Source: JAHFRG01 sp041495205 (GTDB lineage Bacteria; Pseudomonadota; Gammaproteobacteria; Burkholderiales; JAHFRG01). Taken from it: a stretch of DNA of 32,792 nt. Position numbers and translations under genes: made by a program. Positions within the stretch are counted from its first letter, which is position 1. Every line of letters begins with the position of its first letter. This document shows positions 8,719 to 17,079 of this stretch, piece after piece. Location: NCBI GenBank assembly GCA_041495205.1, contig JBGQCF010000024.1, positions 1-32,792 of the forward strand, in the 5' to 3' direction. Below the pieces are notes generated by a model. It made no database searches, was not told the DNA's origin, and saw only the letters and a list, made by a program, of their open reading frames with translations.

Positions 8719-10749
8719 ATGAGCGCTCCGCTATTACAAATCGAGAATCTCAGGACCTGGCTGGAGGACGGCGGGGTGCCGGTGCGCGCCGTGGATGGGT
8801 TGTCTTTGACGCTCAAGCATGGCGAAACCTTCGCGCTGCTCGGAGAATCCGGTTGCGGCAAGTCCATGACCGCGCTTTCCATCATGCGGCTGTTGCCGGA
8901 TACGGGGCGGATCGTGTCGGGCGAGGTGAGGCTGGAAGGCCTGAACCTGCTGGAGCTTCCTGAAATCGCGATGCGCACGGTGCGCGGCCGGCGCATAGCC
9001 ATGATCTTCCAGGAACCGGCCTTGAGCCTCAACCCTGTGCTCACGGTGGGAGAGCAGATCGCCGAAGTGTTGTACCGCCACAGCACTCTGCGCGGAGATG
9101 AAGCGAAAAAGCGCATTCTGGAATTGCTCGATGCGGTAGGCATCCCCGATGCGGCCAGGTGCTGCCGTGAATATCCGTTCCAGCTCTCCGGCGGCATGAA
9201 GCAGCGGGTGATGATTGCGATAGCCCTGGCGGGACAACCGGACTTGTTGATTGCCGATGAACCTACCACGGCGCTCGATGTCACGATCCAGGCGCAGGTG
9301 CTGGAGCTGATACGCGATTTGCAAAAGCGCACCGGCATGGCGATCCTGCTGATTACGCATGATTTGGGCGTGGTCTCGGAAATGGCGCATAAGGTTGCGG
9401 TGATGTACGCCGGGCAAATCGTGGAGACTGCGGAAAGCCGGGATTTTTTCGCCAATCCTGCTCACCCTTATTCGCGCAAGCTGTTTGCATCACTGCCCAA
9501 TGCTGATAAACGCGCCGGCCAGCTGGCCGTTATCAAAGGCACGGTGCCTCCGCTTAACCGCGATTTTCAGGGCTGCCGCTTCGCCGAACGCTGCGATTTC
9601 GCCTGGAGCAAATGCCGCGAGATCGATCCGGATTGGAGCGCAGCCTCGCGCGGCCACGCGGTGCGCTGCCATCTGTACGCCGCGAACGCGCCGAGTGAGG
9701 AGTTAGGAGTAAGGAGTAAGGAGCAAAATATCCCGGTACCTGAGCAGGGTACACTTGTTTCACCCCTCACTCCTGACACCTCACTCCTTACCGTCAAAGA
9801 CCTCAAAGTGCATTTCCCGGTGCACAAGGGCCTGTTCAGGCGCGTTGCCGGTTACGTGAAAGCGGTTGACGGCGTCACACTGGAAATCAAAAAAGGCCGC
9901 ACCTTGGCGCTGGTGGGAGAATCGGGCTGCGGCAAGACCACCGTGGGGAAGGGCATCCTGCAGTTGGTTCCGGTGACTTCCGGCAGCGTGCGCTACGACG
10001 GGATGGAGCTCACTCAGCTGGGCCGCAGCGAGTTGCGCGGCAAACGCTCCGAATTCCAGATTATTTTCCAGGACCCGTATGCATCGCTCAACCCGCGCAT
10101 GCGGGTTTCTGACATCATCGAGGAAGGCATGACTGCCCTGGGAATCGTCTCAAGCGCGGAACAACGGGCGCGGCGGGTGGATACGCTGCTCGAGCAGGTT
10201 GGTTTATCAACAGAAATGAAGCAGCGCTACCCGCATGAATTTTCGGGCGGGCAGCGGCAGCGCATCGCCATCGCCCGCGCGCTGGCGGTGAATCCCAAGC
10301 TCATCATCTGCGACGAGCCGACCAGCGCGCTGGATGTTTCGGTGCAGGCGCAAATACTGAACCTGCTAAAAGAATTGCAGGACAAGTTCGGGCTGGCTTA
10401 TCTGTTCATTACCCATAATATTTCGGTGGTGGAATATCTCGCGCATGAAGTGGCGGTGATGTACCTGGGAAGGATTGTCGAGACCGGCAGGATGGAAGAA
10501 GTGCTGAACCACCCGCGCCATCCTTACACGCGCGCGTTGCTGTCCGCGGTGCCGGTGATAGAACGCGCAACCAAACGTGAAATCATTCGTCTGGAGGGCG
10601 ATCTGCCTTCGCCGCTGAATCCTCCAGGCGGCTGCCATTTTCATCCACGCTGCCCCGACGTTATGCCCGAATGCCGGGAAACCTATCCGCAAACGAGTCG
10701 TTTCAGCGGCACGCACAGCGCGCGCTGCCACTTATACAAGCCGGGGTGA
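8719..10749 (+). CDS. dual-domain ABC transporter ATP-binding protein (OppDF/YejF type)
   Basis: Fusion of two peptide-importer ATPases in one 676-residue chain, powering the adjoining permeases. Domain 1 has Walker A GESGCGKS (42-49), signature LSGGMKQR (156-163) and Walker B LLIADEPTTALD (from about 176). Domain 2 has Walker A GESGCGKT (from 400), signature FSGGQRQR (508-515) and Walker B LIICDEPTSALD (from 528). Each is followed by the oligopeptide-transporter C-terminal cysteine region (GCRFAERCDFAWSKC and GCHFHPRCP). The linker, about residues 325-358, is encoded by inverted heptamer repeats and is low-complexity Ser/Glu/Thr/Pro. The gene is the last of the operon and ends ten bases before the convergent mltD. 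Confidence 0.95.
   Translation: MSAPLLQIENLRTWLEDGGVPVRAVDGLSLTLKHGETFALLGESGCGKSMTALSIMRLLPDTGRIVSGEVRLEGLNLLELPEIAMRTVRGRRIAMIFQEPALSLNPVLTVGEQIAEVLYRHSTLRGDEAKKRILELLDAVGIPDAARCCREYPFQLSGGMKQRVMIAIALAGQPDLLIADEPTTALDVTIQAQVLELIRDLQKRTGMAILLITHDLGVVSEMAHKVAVMYAGQIVETAESRDFFANPAHPYSRKLFASLPNADKRAGQLAVIKGTVPPLNRDFQGCRFAERCDFAWSKCREIDPDWSAASRGHAVRCHLYAANAPSEELGVRSKEQNIPVPEQGTLVSPLTPDTSLLTVKDLKVHFPVHKGLFRRVAGYVKAVDGVTLEIKKGRTLALVGESGCGKTTVGKGILQLVPVTSGSVRYDGMELTQLGRSELRGKRSEFQIIFQDPYASLNPRMRVSDIIEEGMTALGIVSSAEQRARRVDTLLEQVGLSTEMKQRYPHEFSGGQRQRIAIARALAVNPKLIICDEPTSALDVSVQAQILNLLKELQDKFGLAYLFITHNISVVEYLAHEVAVMYLGRIVETGRMEEVLNHPRHPYTRALLSAVPVIERATKREIIRLEGDLPSPLNPPGGCHFHPRCPDVMPECRETYPQTSRFSGTHSARCHLYKPG
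9695..9791. repeat. inverted heptamer repeat inside the ATPase linker
   Basis: Four direct heptamers (GTGAGGA, GTTAGGA, GTAAGGA, GTAAGGA; 9695-9722) are matched by four heptamers in inverted orientation (CCCTCAC, TCCTGAC, ACCTCAC, TCCTTAC; 9764-9791). A 41-base centre contains its own GTACC/GGTAC mini-stem. The whole element is in frame and lies exactly between the two ABC domains. Confidence 0.9.
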
Positions 10750-10758
10750 GCCGCGGGT

Positions 10759-11964
10759 TCAGAAAAGAGGATGCAGGCTGCCTGAAGGTTTTCGCGCGAC
10801 GTCAAGCGCCATGCCGGAGATAAGCGGCACCAGCAGCATTTGGCCGGCAACGGTGATTTTGCTGCGCGGGCGTAGGTCGTTGACTTGCTTCAATCGCGCC
10901 AGGCTTATACGGAAACGTTGCGCGATTTTGTCCAGCCACTCGCCTTTCCCGGCGCGGTACATCTGCCAGGAAACCAGCGGCTCATCGTGATTTCCGAGGT
11001 TCTCGGCAAACGTATCCACTTTGCCCACCGGCAGCAGCAGTGTGGCTGCCTGGCCCTTTGTCACCGGCCGCATGTATGCCGGATTGAGCGAGACAAATTC
11101 CTCAAGCGGCATTTCAGCCAGCCGCGCGGCAAGCTTCACGTCAATATGTCTGGGCGCGGAGACGGAGGCGAAGTAGGGCGCATTCGGGATTTCCTCCAGC
11201 GAAAGCCCATAGGCTGCGGGATTGCTGACGATGTTCCTGATGGCGATGAGCTTGGGGATGTAATTCCGGGTTTCACGCGGCAGTTTCTTCAGGCTCTGGT
11301 AATCCTGCGGCAGACCCTTGGCACGATTTTGCGCGAGCAGCCGGGCGATTTTCTTTTCGCCGCAATTATAGGCGGCCAGCGCCAGGTCCCAGCTGCCGAA
11401 CTCGCGATAAAGGTTCTGCAAATAATCCAGCGCGGCCTGGGTCGCTTCAATCACATCGCGCCGGCCGTCGTACCACCAATCCTGTTCCAGCCCGTATTTT
11501 TTTCCTGTGCCGGGAATGAATTGCCAGATTCCGGATGCTTTCCTGCGCGATTGGGCGGTGGGGATGAACGCGCTTTCTATCATCGGCAGCAGCGCGATTT
11601 CGGTGGGCATGCCGCGCTTTTCAACTTCCTCGACGATGTAATAGAGGTAGAGCTTGCTGCGGTCCATCATGCGTTCCACATAATCCGGATGGCGCATGTA
11701 CCAGCTTTCATGCCGTGCTACCAAAGGGCTGTCCAGGTCTTGCAACGCATAGCCGCTGCGGATGCGCTGCCACAGGTCGGTTTCGGATGGAATGGAATCA
11801 GGCGCAGTTGCCGGGTCAGGCTCAGGATCGGCCTGCTGCGCATCCTGGGTTTTGTTTTGAATCGGGGCGGCGTTGACGAGAGCTATATCTTCCTCACCCC
11901 ATGCCAGGGTGTGAAAGGAAAAAAATACCGCAGCTGCAATGAGCAGTGCCGACTTAAAATGCAT
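10759..11964 (-). CDS. mltD: membrane-bound lytic murein transglycosylase D
   Basis: A 401-residue periplasmic enzyme that cleaves the peptidoglycan glycan backbone to form 1,6-anhydromuropeptides. A signal peptide occupies residues 1-23. The SLT domain (about 110-220) shows the catalytic-glutamate motif LPMIESAF, then ASGIWQFIPGTGKKYGL and LALAAYNCGE. One LysM peptidoglycan-binding module lies near the C-terminus (about 335-380). E. coli MltD carries more LysM modules, so this is a shorter form. Its position next to gloB, with rnhA and dnaQ beyond, matches the enterobacterial cluster. It converges on the ABC ATPase gene with a ten-base gap. Confidence 0.93.
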   Translation of the reverse strand: MHFKSALLIAAAVFFSFHTLAWGEEDIALVNAAPIQNKTQDAQQADPEPDPATAPDSIPSETDLWQRIRSGYALQDLDSPLVARHESWYMRHPDYVERMMDRSKLYLYYIVEEVEKRGMPTEIALLPMIESAFIPTAQSRRKASGIWQFIPGTGKKYGLEQDWWYDGRRDVIEATQAALDYLQNLYREFGSWDLALAAYNCGEKKIARLLAQNRAKGLPQDYQSLKKLPRETRNYIPKLIAIRNIVSNPAAYGLSLEEIPNAPYFASVSAPRHIDVKLAARLAEMPLEEFVSLNPAYMRPVTKGQAATLLLPVGKVDTFAENLGNHDEPLVSWQMYRAGKGEWLDKIAQRFRISLARLKQVNDLRPRSKITVAGQMLLVPLISGMALDVARKPSGSLHPLF

Positions 11965-12021
11965 GGAAAACCGAGGTTTATGGCAAGGAATTGCGATGGT
12001 ACCTAAGGCTTGCCGGGCGCG

Positions 12022-12798
12022 TCAAGCCTTAAAATTGTTCTTCCATTCACGGATTGCAGCGAATACGGCCACCGGGTCGGCAAGCGTTTTCCCGCTGGCC
12101 CGGCTTGCGGATCGCACGATCTCGGGGTTGTTGCAGCGCAGGAAGGGATTGGTGGCTTTTTCCAGTCCGATTTCCGAGGGCAGAGTGGGCAGGCCTTGTT
12201 CGCGCAATTTGCGCACATTTGCCTCGAGCTTGAGTAAAGCGGGATTGTCGGGATCGGCAACCCTGGCGAAACGGATGTTGGCCAATGTATATTCATGGCC
12301 GCAGTACACCTGCGTTTCATCCGGCAGGCTCGAGAGTTTTTGCAAGGACGAATACATTTGCCGGGCAGTGCCCTCGAACAATTTCCCGCAGCCGCAAGCG
12401 AACAAGGTATCGCCACAAAACAGCAGGTTTGCGCCATAATAAGCGATGTGGCCTGCGGTGTGGCCCGGAATATCCAGCACGTTAAACTCCAGCCCGAGCG
12501 AAGGCACGCTCACATGGTCGCCTTCGCCAAGCCGGTAACTGAGATTGGGAATGGATTCGTTGCGTGGGCCATAGACCGGGACCTGGAATTCGCTGAGCAG
12601 CCCGGCGTTGCCGCCGACATGGTCGGCGTGGTGATGGGTGTTGAGAATGGCGGTAAGCTCGAGTTTTTCACGCCGCAGATAAGCGAGCACCGGCGAGGCA
12701 TCGCCGGGGTCAACCACCGCGGCAAAACGCTGGTTGCGCATCAGCCAGATATAATTGTCCTGAAACGCGGGAATCGGGATGATGGTTACATTATTCAT
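12022..12798 (-). CDS. gloB: hydroxyacylglutathione hydrolase (glyoxalase II)
   Basis: A 258-residue metallo-beta-lactamase-fold enzyme that hydrolyses S-lactoylglutathione to lactate and glutathione, the second step of methylglyoxal detoxification. The binuclear metal motif THHHADHVGGN is at about residues 55-65. Further ligands appear in PGHTAGHIAYY (His) and LLFCGDTLFACGCG (Asp), and YCGHEYTLANIRFA contains the last His and glutathione-site residues. The C-terminal domain ends with the expected NPFLRC and FAAIREWKN. It is divergent from the methyltransferase gene, with 34 bases between the starts, as in the gloB-yafS pair of E. coli. Confidence 0.96.
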   Translation of the reverse strand: MNNVTIIPIPAFQDNYIWLMRNQRFAAVVDPGDASPVLAYLRREKLELTAILNTHHHADHVGGNAGLLSEFQVPVYGPRNESIPNLSYRLGEGDHVSVPSLGLEFNVLDIPGHTAGHIAYYGANLLFCGDTLFACGCGKLFEGTARQMYSSLQKLSSLPDETQVYCGHEYTLANIRFARVADPDNPALLKLEANVRKLREQGLPTLPSEIGLEKATNPFLRCNNPEIVRSASRASGKTLADPVAVFAAIREWKNNFKA

Positions 12799-12832
12799 GG
12801 CGAATCTTTACGTTATCAGGGGTTCCTGACAA

Positions 12833-13591
12833 ATGCAAAAGTCAACGCTCGGCTTGTGTGAATGGTTTGACACGCCGCTTGGCCAATACCTGCTGCAGCA
12901 GGAGCAGGCTTATTTCGACAAGGCGGTGGCCGATGTGTTCGGCTTCAACGCGGTGCAGCTGGGGCTCGCGCGCCGCGATTTCCTGCACATGTGCCGTATT
13001 CCGCTGCGCTTCGCCTCGGACCGGGACGGGCCGGGCAAAGTGAGGCTGGATTTTCCGAAGTTGCCGTTCGCAACCAACAGCATCGACTTGCTGCTTATGC
13101 CGCATGTGCTTGAATTCAGCGAAAGCCCGCACCAGATATTGCGCGAAGCGGAGCGTGTGCTGATGCCCGAAGGCCAGCTCATCATTTGCGGCTTCAATCC
13201 GCGCAGCGTGTGGGGTTTGTCGCGCATGTTGGGGCGTAAAAGCGGCGAGCACCCCTGGTGCGGCCGCTTTATCGCGCTGCCGCGCGTCAAGGACTGGCTT
13301 GCGCTTCTCGGTTTCGAAATAGCCGCAGGCCGGCTCGGCTGTTATGTGCCCCCGTTCAAGCAGGAAAAATGGCTGCGCCGGTTCCGCTTCCTGGAAGCGG
13401 CGGGCGACCGCTGGTGGGCGATTGCCGGCGGCGTGTATTTCCTGCAGGCGGTGAAGCGCGTGCAGGGCCTGCGCCTCATCAAGCCGAACTGGAACGAAGC
13501 GCTGAAACCGAAAAAGAGCTTGGCGCCGGTGCGCCGCGAGGCGAAAGTCTTGCCGTTCAAGACGCGCGGCCCAAACCCCCATATGAGATGA
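12833..13591 (+). CDS. class I SAM-dependent methyltransferase (YafS-like)
   Basis: A 252-residue protein with the second half of a Methyltransf_11 fold: NSIDLLLMPHVLEFSESPHQILREAERVL corresponds to motifs II and III after a degenerate nucleotide-binding segment, followed by LIICGFNPRSVWGL. The usual GxGxG SAM loop near the N-terminus is not obvious, so cofactor binding should be treated as inferred. The substrate is unknown. Its location between gloB and rnhA is that of E. coli yafS. The stop codon overlaps the rnhA ATG (ATGA, 13588-13591), indicating translational coupling. The C-terminus is basic and probably disordered. Confidence 0.85.
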   Translation: MQKSTLGLCEWFDTPLGQYLLQQEQAYFDKAVADVFGFNAVQLGLARRDFLHMCRIPLRFASDRDGPGKVRLDFPKLPFATNSIDLLLMPHVLEFSESPHQILREAERVLMPEGQLIICGFNPRSVWGLSRMLGRKSGEHPWCGRFIALPRVKDWLALLGFEIAAGRLGCYVPPFKQEKWLRRFRFLEAAGDRWWAIAGGVYFLQAVKRVQGLRLIKPNWNEALKPKKSLAPVRREAKVLPFKTRGPNPHMR

Positions 13592-14034
13592 ACGACATGG
13601 TCGAAATCTACACTGACGGCGCGTGCAAAGGAAACCCCGGTATCGGCGGCTGGGGCGCGCTTCTCAAATATTCGGGCAGTACCTGCGAGCTTTTCGGCGG
13701 CGAAGCGCTGACCACCAATAACCGGATGGAATTGACCGCGGTGATCAAGGCGCTCGCTGCGCTCAAGCGCCCGTGCAAAGTGAGGCTGCATACCGACTCG
13801 CGCTATGTGCAGCGGGGAATCAGCGAGTGGATACACGACTGGAAAAAACGCAACTGGCGCACCGCGGACAAAAAGCCGGTGAAGAACGACGACCTATGGA
13901 AGCGCCTCGACGAGGTGGCGGCCCAGCATCAAATCGAGTGGATATGGGTGGAAGGCCACAGCGGCCACGAAGGCAATGAGCAGGCCGACATACTGGCCAA
14001 TCGTGGCGTTGAGTCGGTGATGGTAAAAAGTTGA
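13588..14034 (+). CDS. rnhA: ribonuclease HI
   Basis: A 148-residue RNase HI that degrades the RNA strand of RNA-DNA hybrids. Choosing the ATG at 13588 puts the catalytic residues at Asp10, Glu48, Asp70 and Asp134, with His124, exactly the E. coli numbering; this decides the start over longer in-frame options and over the ATG at 13597. The motifs EIYTDGACKGNPG, NNRMELTA, TDSRYV and VEGHSGHEGNEQAD are all present. The start overlaps the methyltransferase stop. The stop codon (14032-14034) lies inside the first unit of a heptamer repeat leading to dnaQ. Confidence 0.97.
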   Translation: MNDMVEIYTDGACKGNPGIGGWGALLKYSGSTCELFGGEALTTNNRMELTAVIKALAALKRPCKVRLHTDSRYVQRGISEWIHDWKKRNWRTADKKPVKNDDLWKRLDEVAAQHQIEWIWVEGHSGHEGNEQADILANRGVESVMVKS

Positions 14035-14064
14035 GGGTTAAGAGTTGAGAGTTGGGGGTAAGCT
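14030..14064 (+). repeat. heptamer tandem repeat between rnhA and dnaQ
   Basis: Five abutting heptamers starting with GT: GTTGAGG, GTTAAGA, GTTGAGA, GTTGGGG, GTAAGCT. The rnhA stop codon is within the first and the dnaQ GTG start follows the fifth directly. The purine-rich units (GTTGGGGGTAAG) may also supply the dnaQ ribosome-binding site. The unit resembles the heptamers in the ATPase linker at 9695-9791. Confidence 0.75.
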
Positions 14065-14775
14065 GTGACACGGAAAATCATTCTCGATACCGAAACCACC
14101 GGCCTTGAGCCCAACCTCGGGCACCGCGTGATCGAGCTCGCAGCGCTGGAACTTCTTAACCGGCAGCTTTCCGGCAACCGCTTTCACAGCTATCTCAATC
14201 CTGGACGCGACAGCGACGCCGCCGCGCTGCAAATCCACGGCCTTTCCACAGAGTTCTTGCAGGACAAACCCAAATTCAAGGATATCGCCCTGGAGTTTCT
14301 GGAATACATCAATGGCGCCGAACTGATCATTCACAATGCGTCTTTCGACGAGGCTTTCCTCGATTACGAGCTGGGTTTGCAGGGCTTCAAGCGGCTTAAG
14401 GAATACTGCGCGGGAATCGTGGATACCCTGAAAATCGCCAAGGAATTGCACCCGGGCAGGAAAAACAACCTGGATGCGCTGTGCGACCGCTACCAGGTGG
14501 ACAATTCCAAGCGCACCCTGCACGGCGCCCTGCTGGACGCGGAACTGCTCGCGGATATTTATGTGGCGATGACGCGCGGCCAGGAAAGCCTGATGATGGA
14601 CGGCGAGGATCGCGCATCACCGCGCGGCGAAGATGCGCTTGCTTCGGTAAAGCGCGAGCTGGTGGTGATGGCCGCTTCCCCGGAAGAACTGCAGGAGCAT
14701 ATGCAGCAGCTGGAGAAAATCGAACAAGCGAGCAATGGCAACTGCATGTGGAATAAACTCAAGCCAGCCCGGTGA
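14065..14775 (+). CDS. dnaQ: DNA polymerase III subunit epsilon
   Basis: A 236-residue 3'-5' proofreading exonuclease of the replicative polymerase. It is a DEDDh enzyme with Asp8 and Glu10 in LDTETTGLEP, Asp95 in HNASFDEAFLD, and His153 and Asp158 in LHGALLDAELLA. The C-terminal tail (about 185-236) is the flexible alpha-subunit-binding extension. The start is GTG at 14065, directly after a heptamer tandem repeat whose purine-rich last units act as the likely ribosome-binding site. In E. coli rnhA and dnaQ are divergent; here they are co-directional with 30 bases between them, so co-transcription is likely. Confidence 0.96.
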   Translation: MTRKIILDTETTGLEPNLGHRVIELAALELLNRQLSGNRFHSYLNPGRDSDAAALQIHGLSTEFLQDKPKFKDIALEFLEYINGAELIIHNASFDEAFLDYELGLQGFKRLKEYCAGIVDTLKIAKELHPGRKNNLDALCDRYQVDNSKRTLHGALLDAELLADIYVAMTRGQESLMMDGEDRASPRGEDALASVKRELVVMAASPEELQEHMQQLEKIEQASNGNCMWNKLKPAR

Positions 14776-14807
14776 CGCAAGCGGCAACGGGCGCCTGATT
14801 AAAGCGT

Positions 14808-15467
14808 TTAACCTGTCTTTGCCCCGCGTAATTTCTCCCAGCCCGGGAGATGCGCAAGCCGCCGGTAATCGTCGGGGCGGTCCACGTCCCATAACATGGG
14901 TAATTCATACCAGCGCCACTTGAGCTTGTGCAGGCGTTCGCGCGTTTGCTCCATGACGTGCGAACCTCCCCATGTGATTCCCTGAAACAGGCGCGGCGAG
15001 CAGCGGGTCAGGCCAATCAGCACATAACCGCCGTCCTCGGTGGGGCCGAGCAGGACATCGTTGCCGGTCTTGAGCTTTTCCGCGGCATGCTGCAGATCAC
15101 GGGAGGTGAGAGCGGGGCAGTCGCTTCCTATCAGCAAAACCTGTTCGCTGTGGCACAGGGATTTTTGAAACGCATGAAACATGCGCTGGCCGAGATCGCC
15201 CGGCCCCTGGGAGTGCAGAGTGATGGCGAACTCCTCCGCGCAGCGGCCGAAAAAAGGATGTTCAAATGAAGGCGCGCAGCAAAGCTCCACTTCGCCTATC
15301 TTGGCATCCAGCGCCGTGGCAAGCGCATGTTTTACCAGCTGCTGGTGCAGCGCTGCCGCGCCTGCCGCCCCGAGCAACGGGATCAGCCGGGTTTTGACCT
15401 GGCCGGTTTCAGGCTCTTTGGCAAAAACCAATACCCTGCAGCCGCTTTTAGAATTTGCGCGAATCAA
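14808..15467 (-). CDS. TIGR04282/DUF2064 family glycosyltransferase-like protein
   Basis: A 219-residue nucleotidyl-/glycosyltransferase-fold protein. Recognisable motifs are VLVFAKEPETGQVKTRL near the N-terminus (nucleotide binding), LLIGSDCPALT (metal-binding DxD-like position), LGPTEDGGYVLIGL, and the C-terminal WDVDRPDDYRRL. The family includes proteins proposed to act in arsenosugar biosynthesis, but most members have no assigned substrate, and nothing here links it to arsenic. The start is a TTG at 15467 preceded by GAGGG; no in-frame ATG upstream fits, and the first motif needs this start. It shares the minus strand with the GT87 gene, 92 bases downstream of it. Confidence 0.85.
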   Translation of the reverse strand: MIRANSKSGCRVLVFAKEPETGQVKTRLIPLLGAAGAAALHQQLVKHALATALDAKIGEVELCCAPSFEHPFFGRCAEEFAITLHSQGPGDLGQRMFHAFQKSLCHSEQVLLIGSDCPALTSRDLQHAAEKLKTGNDVLLGPTEDGGYVLIGLTRCSPRLFQGITWGGSHVMEQTRERLHKLKWRWYELPMLWDVDRPDDYRRLAHLPGWEKLRGAKTG

Positions 15468-15559
15468 AGCGCCCTCGCTTGTTCCTTATTAATACCAATT
15501 CTTCAACGTCAGAATAACAGCATTTTAAAAAAGAAACGAATCCGGATGAAGAGTGCGCG

Positions 15560-16867
15560 TTACGTCTCGTGTGGAAGTCGCGAAGAGTTTGGCGCGGGCA
15601 GACAGGCCGCGGCGCGGAAAATGGCGGCTGACAGCAGCAGCACGCCCAGTGCATAGCATCCGACTGCGGCGAAAACGCGCGACAGGAATTCCCCGCAAAA
15701 CGCCGCGCCGATGAAAGTCAACACCGCCATCGAAGCCACCACCAGTCCGCGGAATGTTTTGTCCTTGAGCTGCATGCTGTACCAAAGGTGCACGACATAA
15801 AGGTATGCCGGAAGCAGCATGACCAGATAGTGCTTCTGCATGACCGTCGAAAAAAGAGGCACCAGGGTGAACGTGAGCGCAATCCCGCCCCAATCCGATA
15901 TCAGTGCGCCGCGGTTCCGGTACAGGACTGCGTATAACACCACTACGCCCGCCACCGCCGCAACAATCAGGCGGCCTATGACGTGAATCACGCCGGCGGG
16001 GAGGGTGGCAAGCGTCAAGTAGTATGGCCGGCCGCCATATTCAAAAGACACCGTATCGGTAAAAAAGCGGTAAAGCTGCGCTTGCAGCGACAGATTGACG
16101 TGCAAGTCGAATTTCGTGTTTCTGAGATCGTTGTAGAGCACGACGTTCTTAACCCAGTAATCCAGAAATTCCAGGTTCTTGCCGAAACCCAGCAACAGCG
16201 CGGGCAGCAGCAGCCCGGCGAGAAGGCCCAATGCAATACCCATCGTGACGCGCACATTACCCTTTGCTGCAAACCAAATCGCCAAAGGCAGCGAAATGAC
16301 TTTGGTGACAATCGAGAAACCAATTGCCACGCCGCCGGTGACCTGCCGGTTTCTTGCCCAATAAGCCAGCCCGAGAACCGCGAGCGCCAGCATAACGATA
16401 TTGGATTGTCCGAAAGAAAGATGATTAAAGATGAATCGTGCTGTGGGCAGCAATGCGAAGCTGCAAACGGCCCAGCGAGTCTGCACCGGAATTTCGAAGA
16501 ACGACGTTCCGTTTATCAGCTCGTAAAACGTTTTCATGCTCCACCCGATCAGCAGCACATTCAGCACGCACCACAGGACCACAACGATGTTGATCGGGAT
16601 GAACGTGAAAGGAATGAAAAGAAAAGCCAGCAACGGTGGGTAGAGATAGAAGTAACCGCCGGCGTGAATGGGAACGACGTAGGGGTTGTTTCCCTCGAGC
16701 AGCAGCCGGGCGGCGTGCAGGTACACCTCGAGATCTACCTTGGTGAACGAGTTTTTAATCAGCTTGGCGCTGGCGAGATAAATAACAACAAGCACTGCGA
16801 TTGCCGCCAGTACGCGGTAGAGCTTGACCAGTTTTTCGAACGGCGGGACGCGGAAGCGCTCGGGCAT
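15560..16867 (-). CDS. GT87 (DUF2029) family polyprenol-phosphate-dependent mannosyltransferase-like membrane protein
   Basis: A 435-residue integral membrane protein with about ten hydrophobic helices. A conserved loop after the first helix reads DLEVYLHAARLLLEGNNPYV, with YFYLYPPLLAFLF soon after; these are signatures of the GT87 family of GT-C glycosyltransferases, which transfer sugars from a lipid-phosphate donor on the outer face of the membrane. The acidic residue in FTKVDLEVY is the expected catalytic/metal position. The acceptor is unknown. It may use the lipid-linked sugar made by the fusion glycosyltransferase encoded divergently at 17455. No clear ribosome-binding site is seen before the ATG at 16867. 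Confidence 0.8.
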   Translation of the reverse strand: MPERFRVPPFEKLVKLYRVLAAIAVLVVIYLASAKLIKNSFTKVDLEVYLHAARLLLEGNNPYVVPIHAGGYFYLYPPLLAFLFIPFTFIPINIVVVLWCVLNVLLIGWSMKTFYELINGTSFFEIPVQTRWAVCSFALLPTARFIFNHLSFGQSNIVMLALAVLGLAYWARNRQVTGGVAIGFSIVTKVISLPLAIWFAAKGNVRVTMGIALGLLAGLLLPALLLGFGKNLEFLDYWVKNVVLYNDLRNTKFDLHVNLSLQAQLYRFFTDTVSFEYGGRPYYLTLATLPAGVIHVIGRLIVAAVAGVVVLYAVLYRNRGALISDWGGIALTFTLVPLFSTVMQKHYLVMLLPAYLYVVHLWYSMQLKDKTFRGLVVASMAVLTFIGAAFCGEFLSRVFAAVGCYALGVLLLSAAIFRAAACLPAPNSSRLPHET

Positions 16868-16941
16868 TTTTTATTTATTGGAAGAGCGGGTCAGGGTGTG
16901 TGGTGGAAGTTCCAGCGGGCGTCCCATACCCTAAAGAAATA

Positions 16942-17037
16942 CTAAGGGGCAGAGACAAATTATTTTTGAGACGATTAATATTTCACTCCCGAGACTGGCG
17001 TTCCGCAGAAAAACACGACCCCGACCCTTTAGAATCT
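16942..17037 (+). repeat. cassette-type palindromic repeat, copy A (isolated)
   Basis: A full-length 96-base copy, from CTAAGGGGCAGAGAC to GACCCTTTAGAATC, with the conserved centre TTTCACTCCC. It does not follow a plus-strand gene; the divergent GT87 start is 75 bases to its left and an IS3 relic begins about 60 bases to its right. It may mark a lost cassette. Confidence 0.9.
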
Positions 17038-17079
17038 CCCCACTTTAGAACTGTCTACTTGACGGGAAAGCTTACGTTA

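Noticed and set aside
12842..13582. 246-codon minus-strand frame opposite the methyltransferase
   Set aside because: Antisense shadow; the plus frame has family motifs and translational coupling to rnhA.
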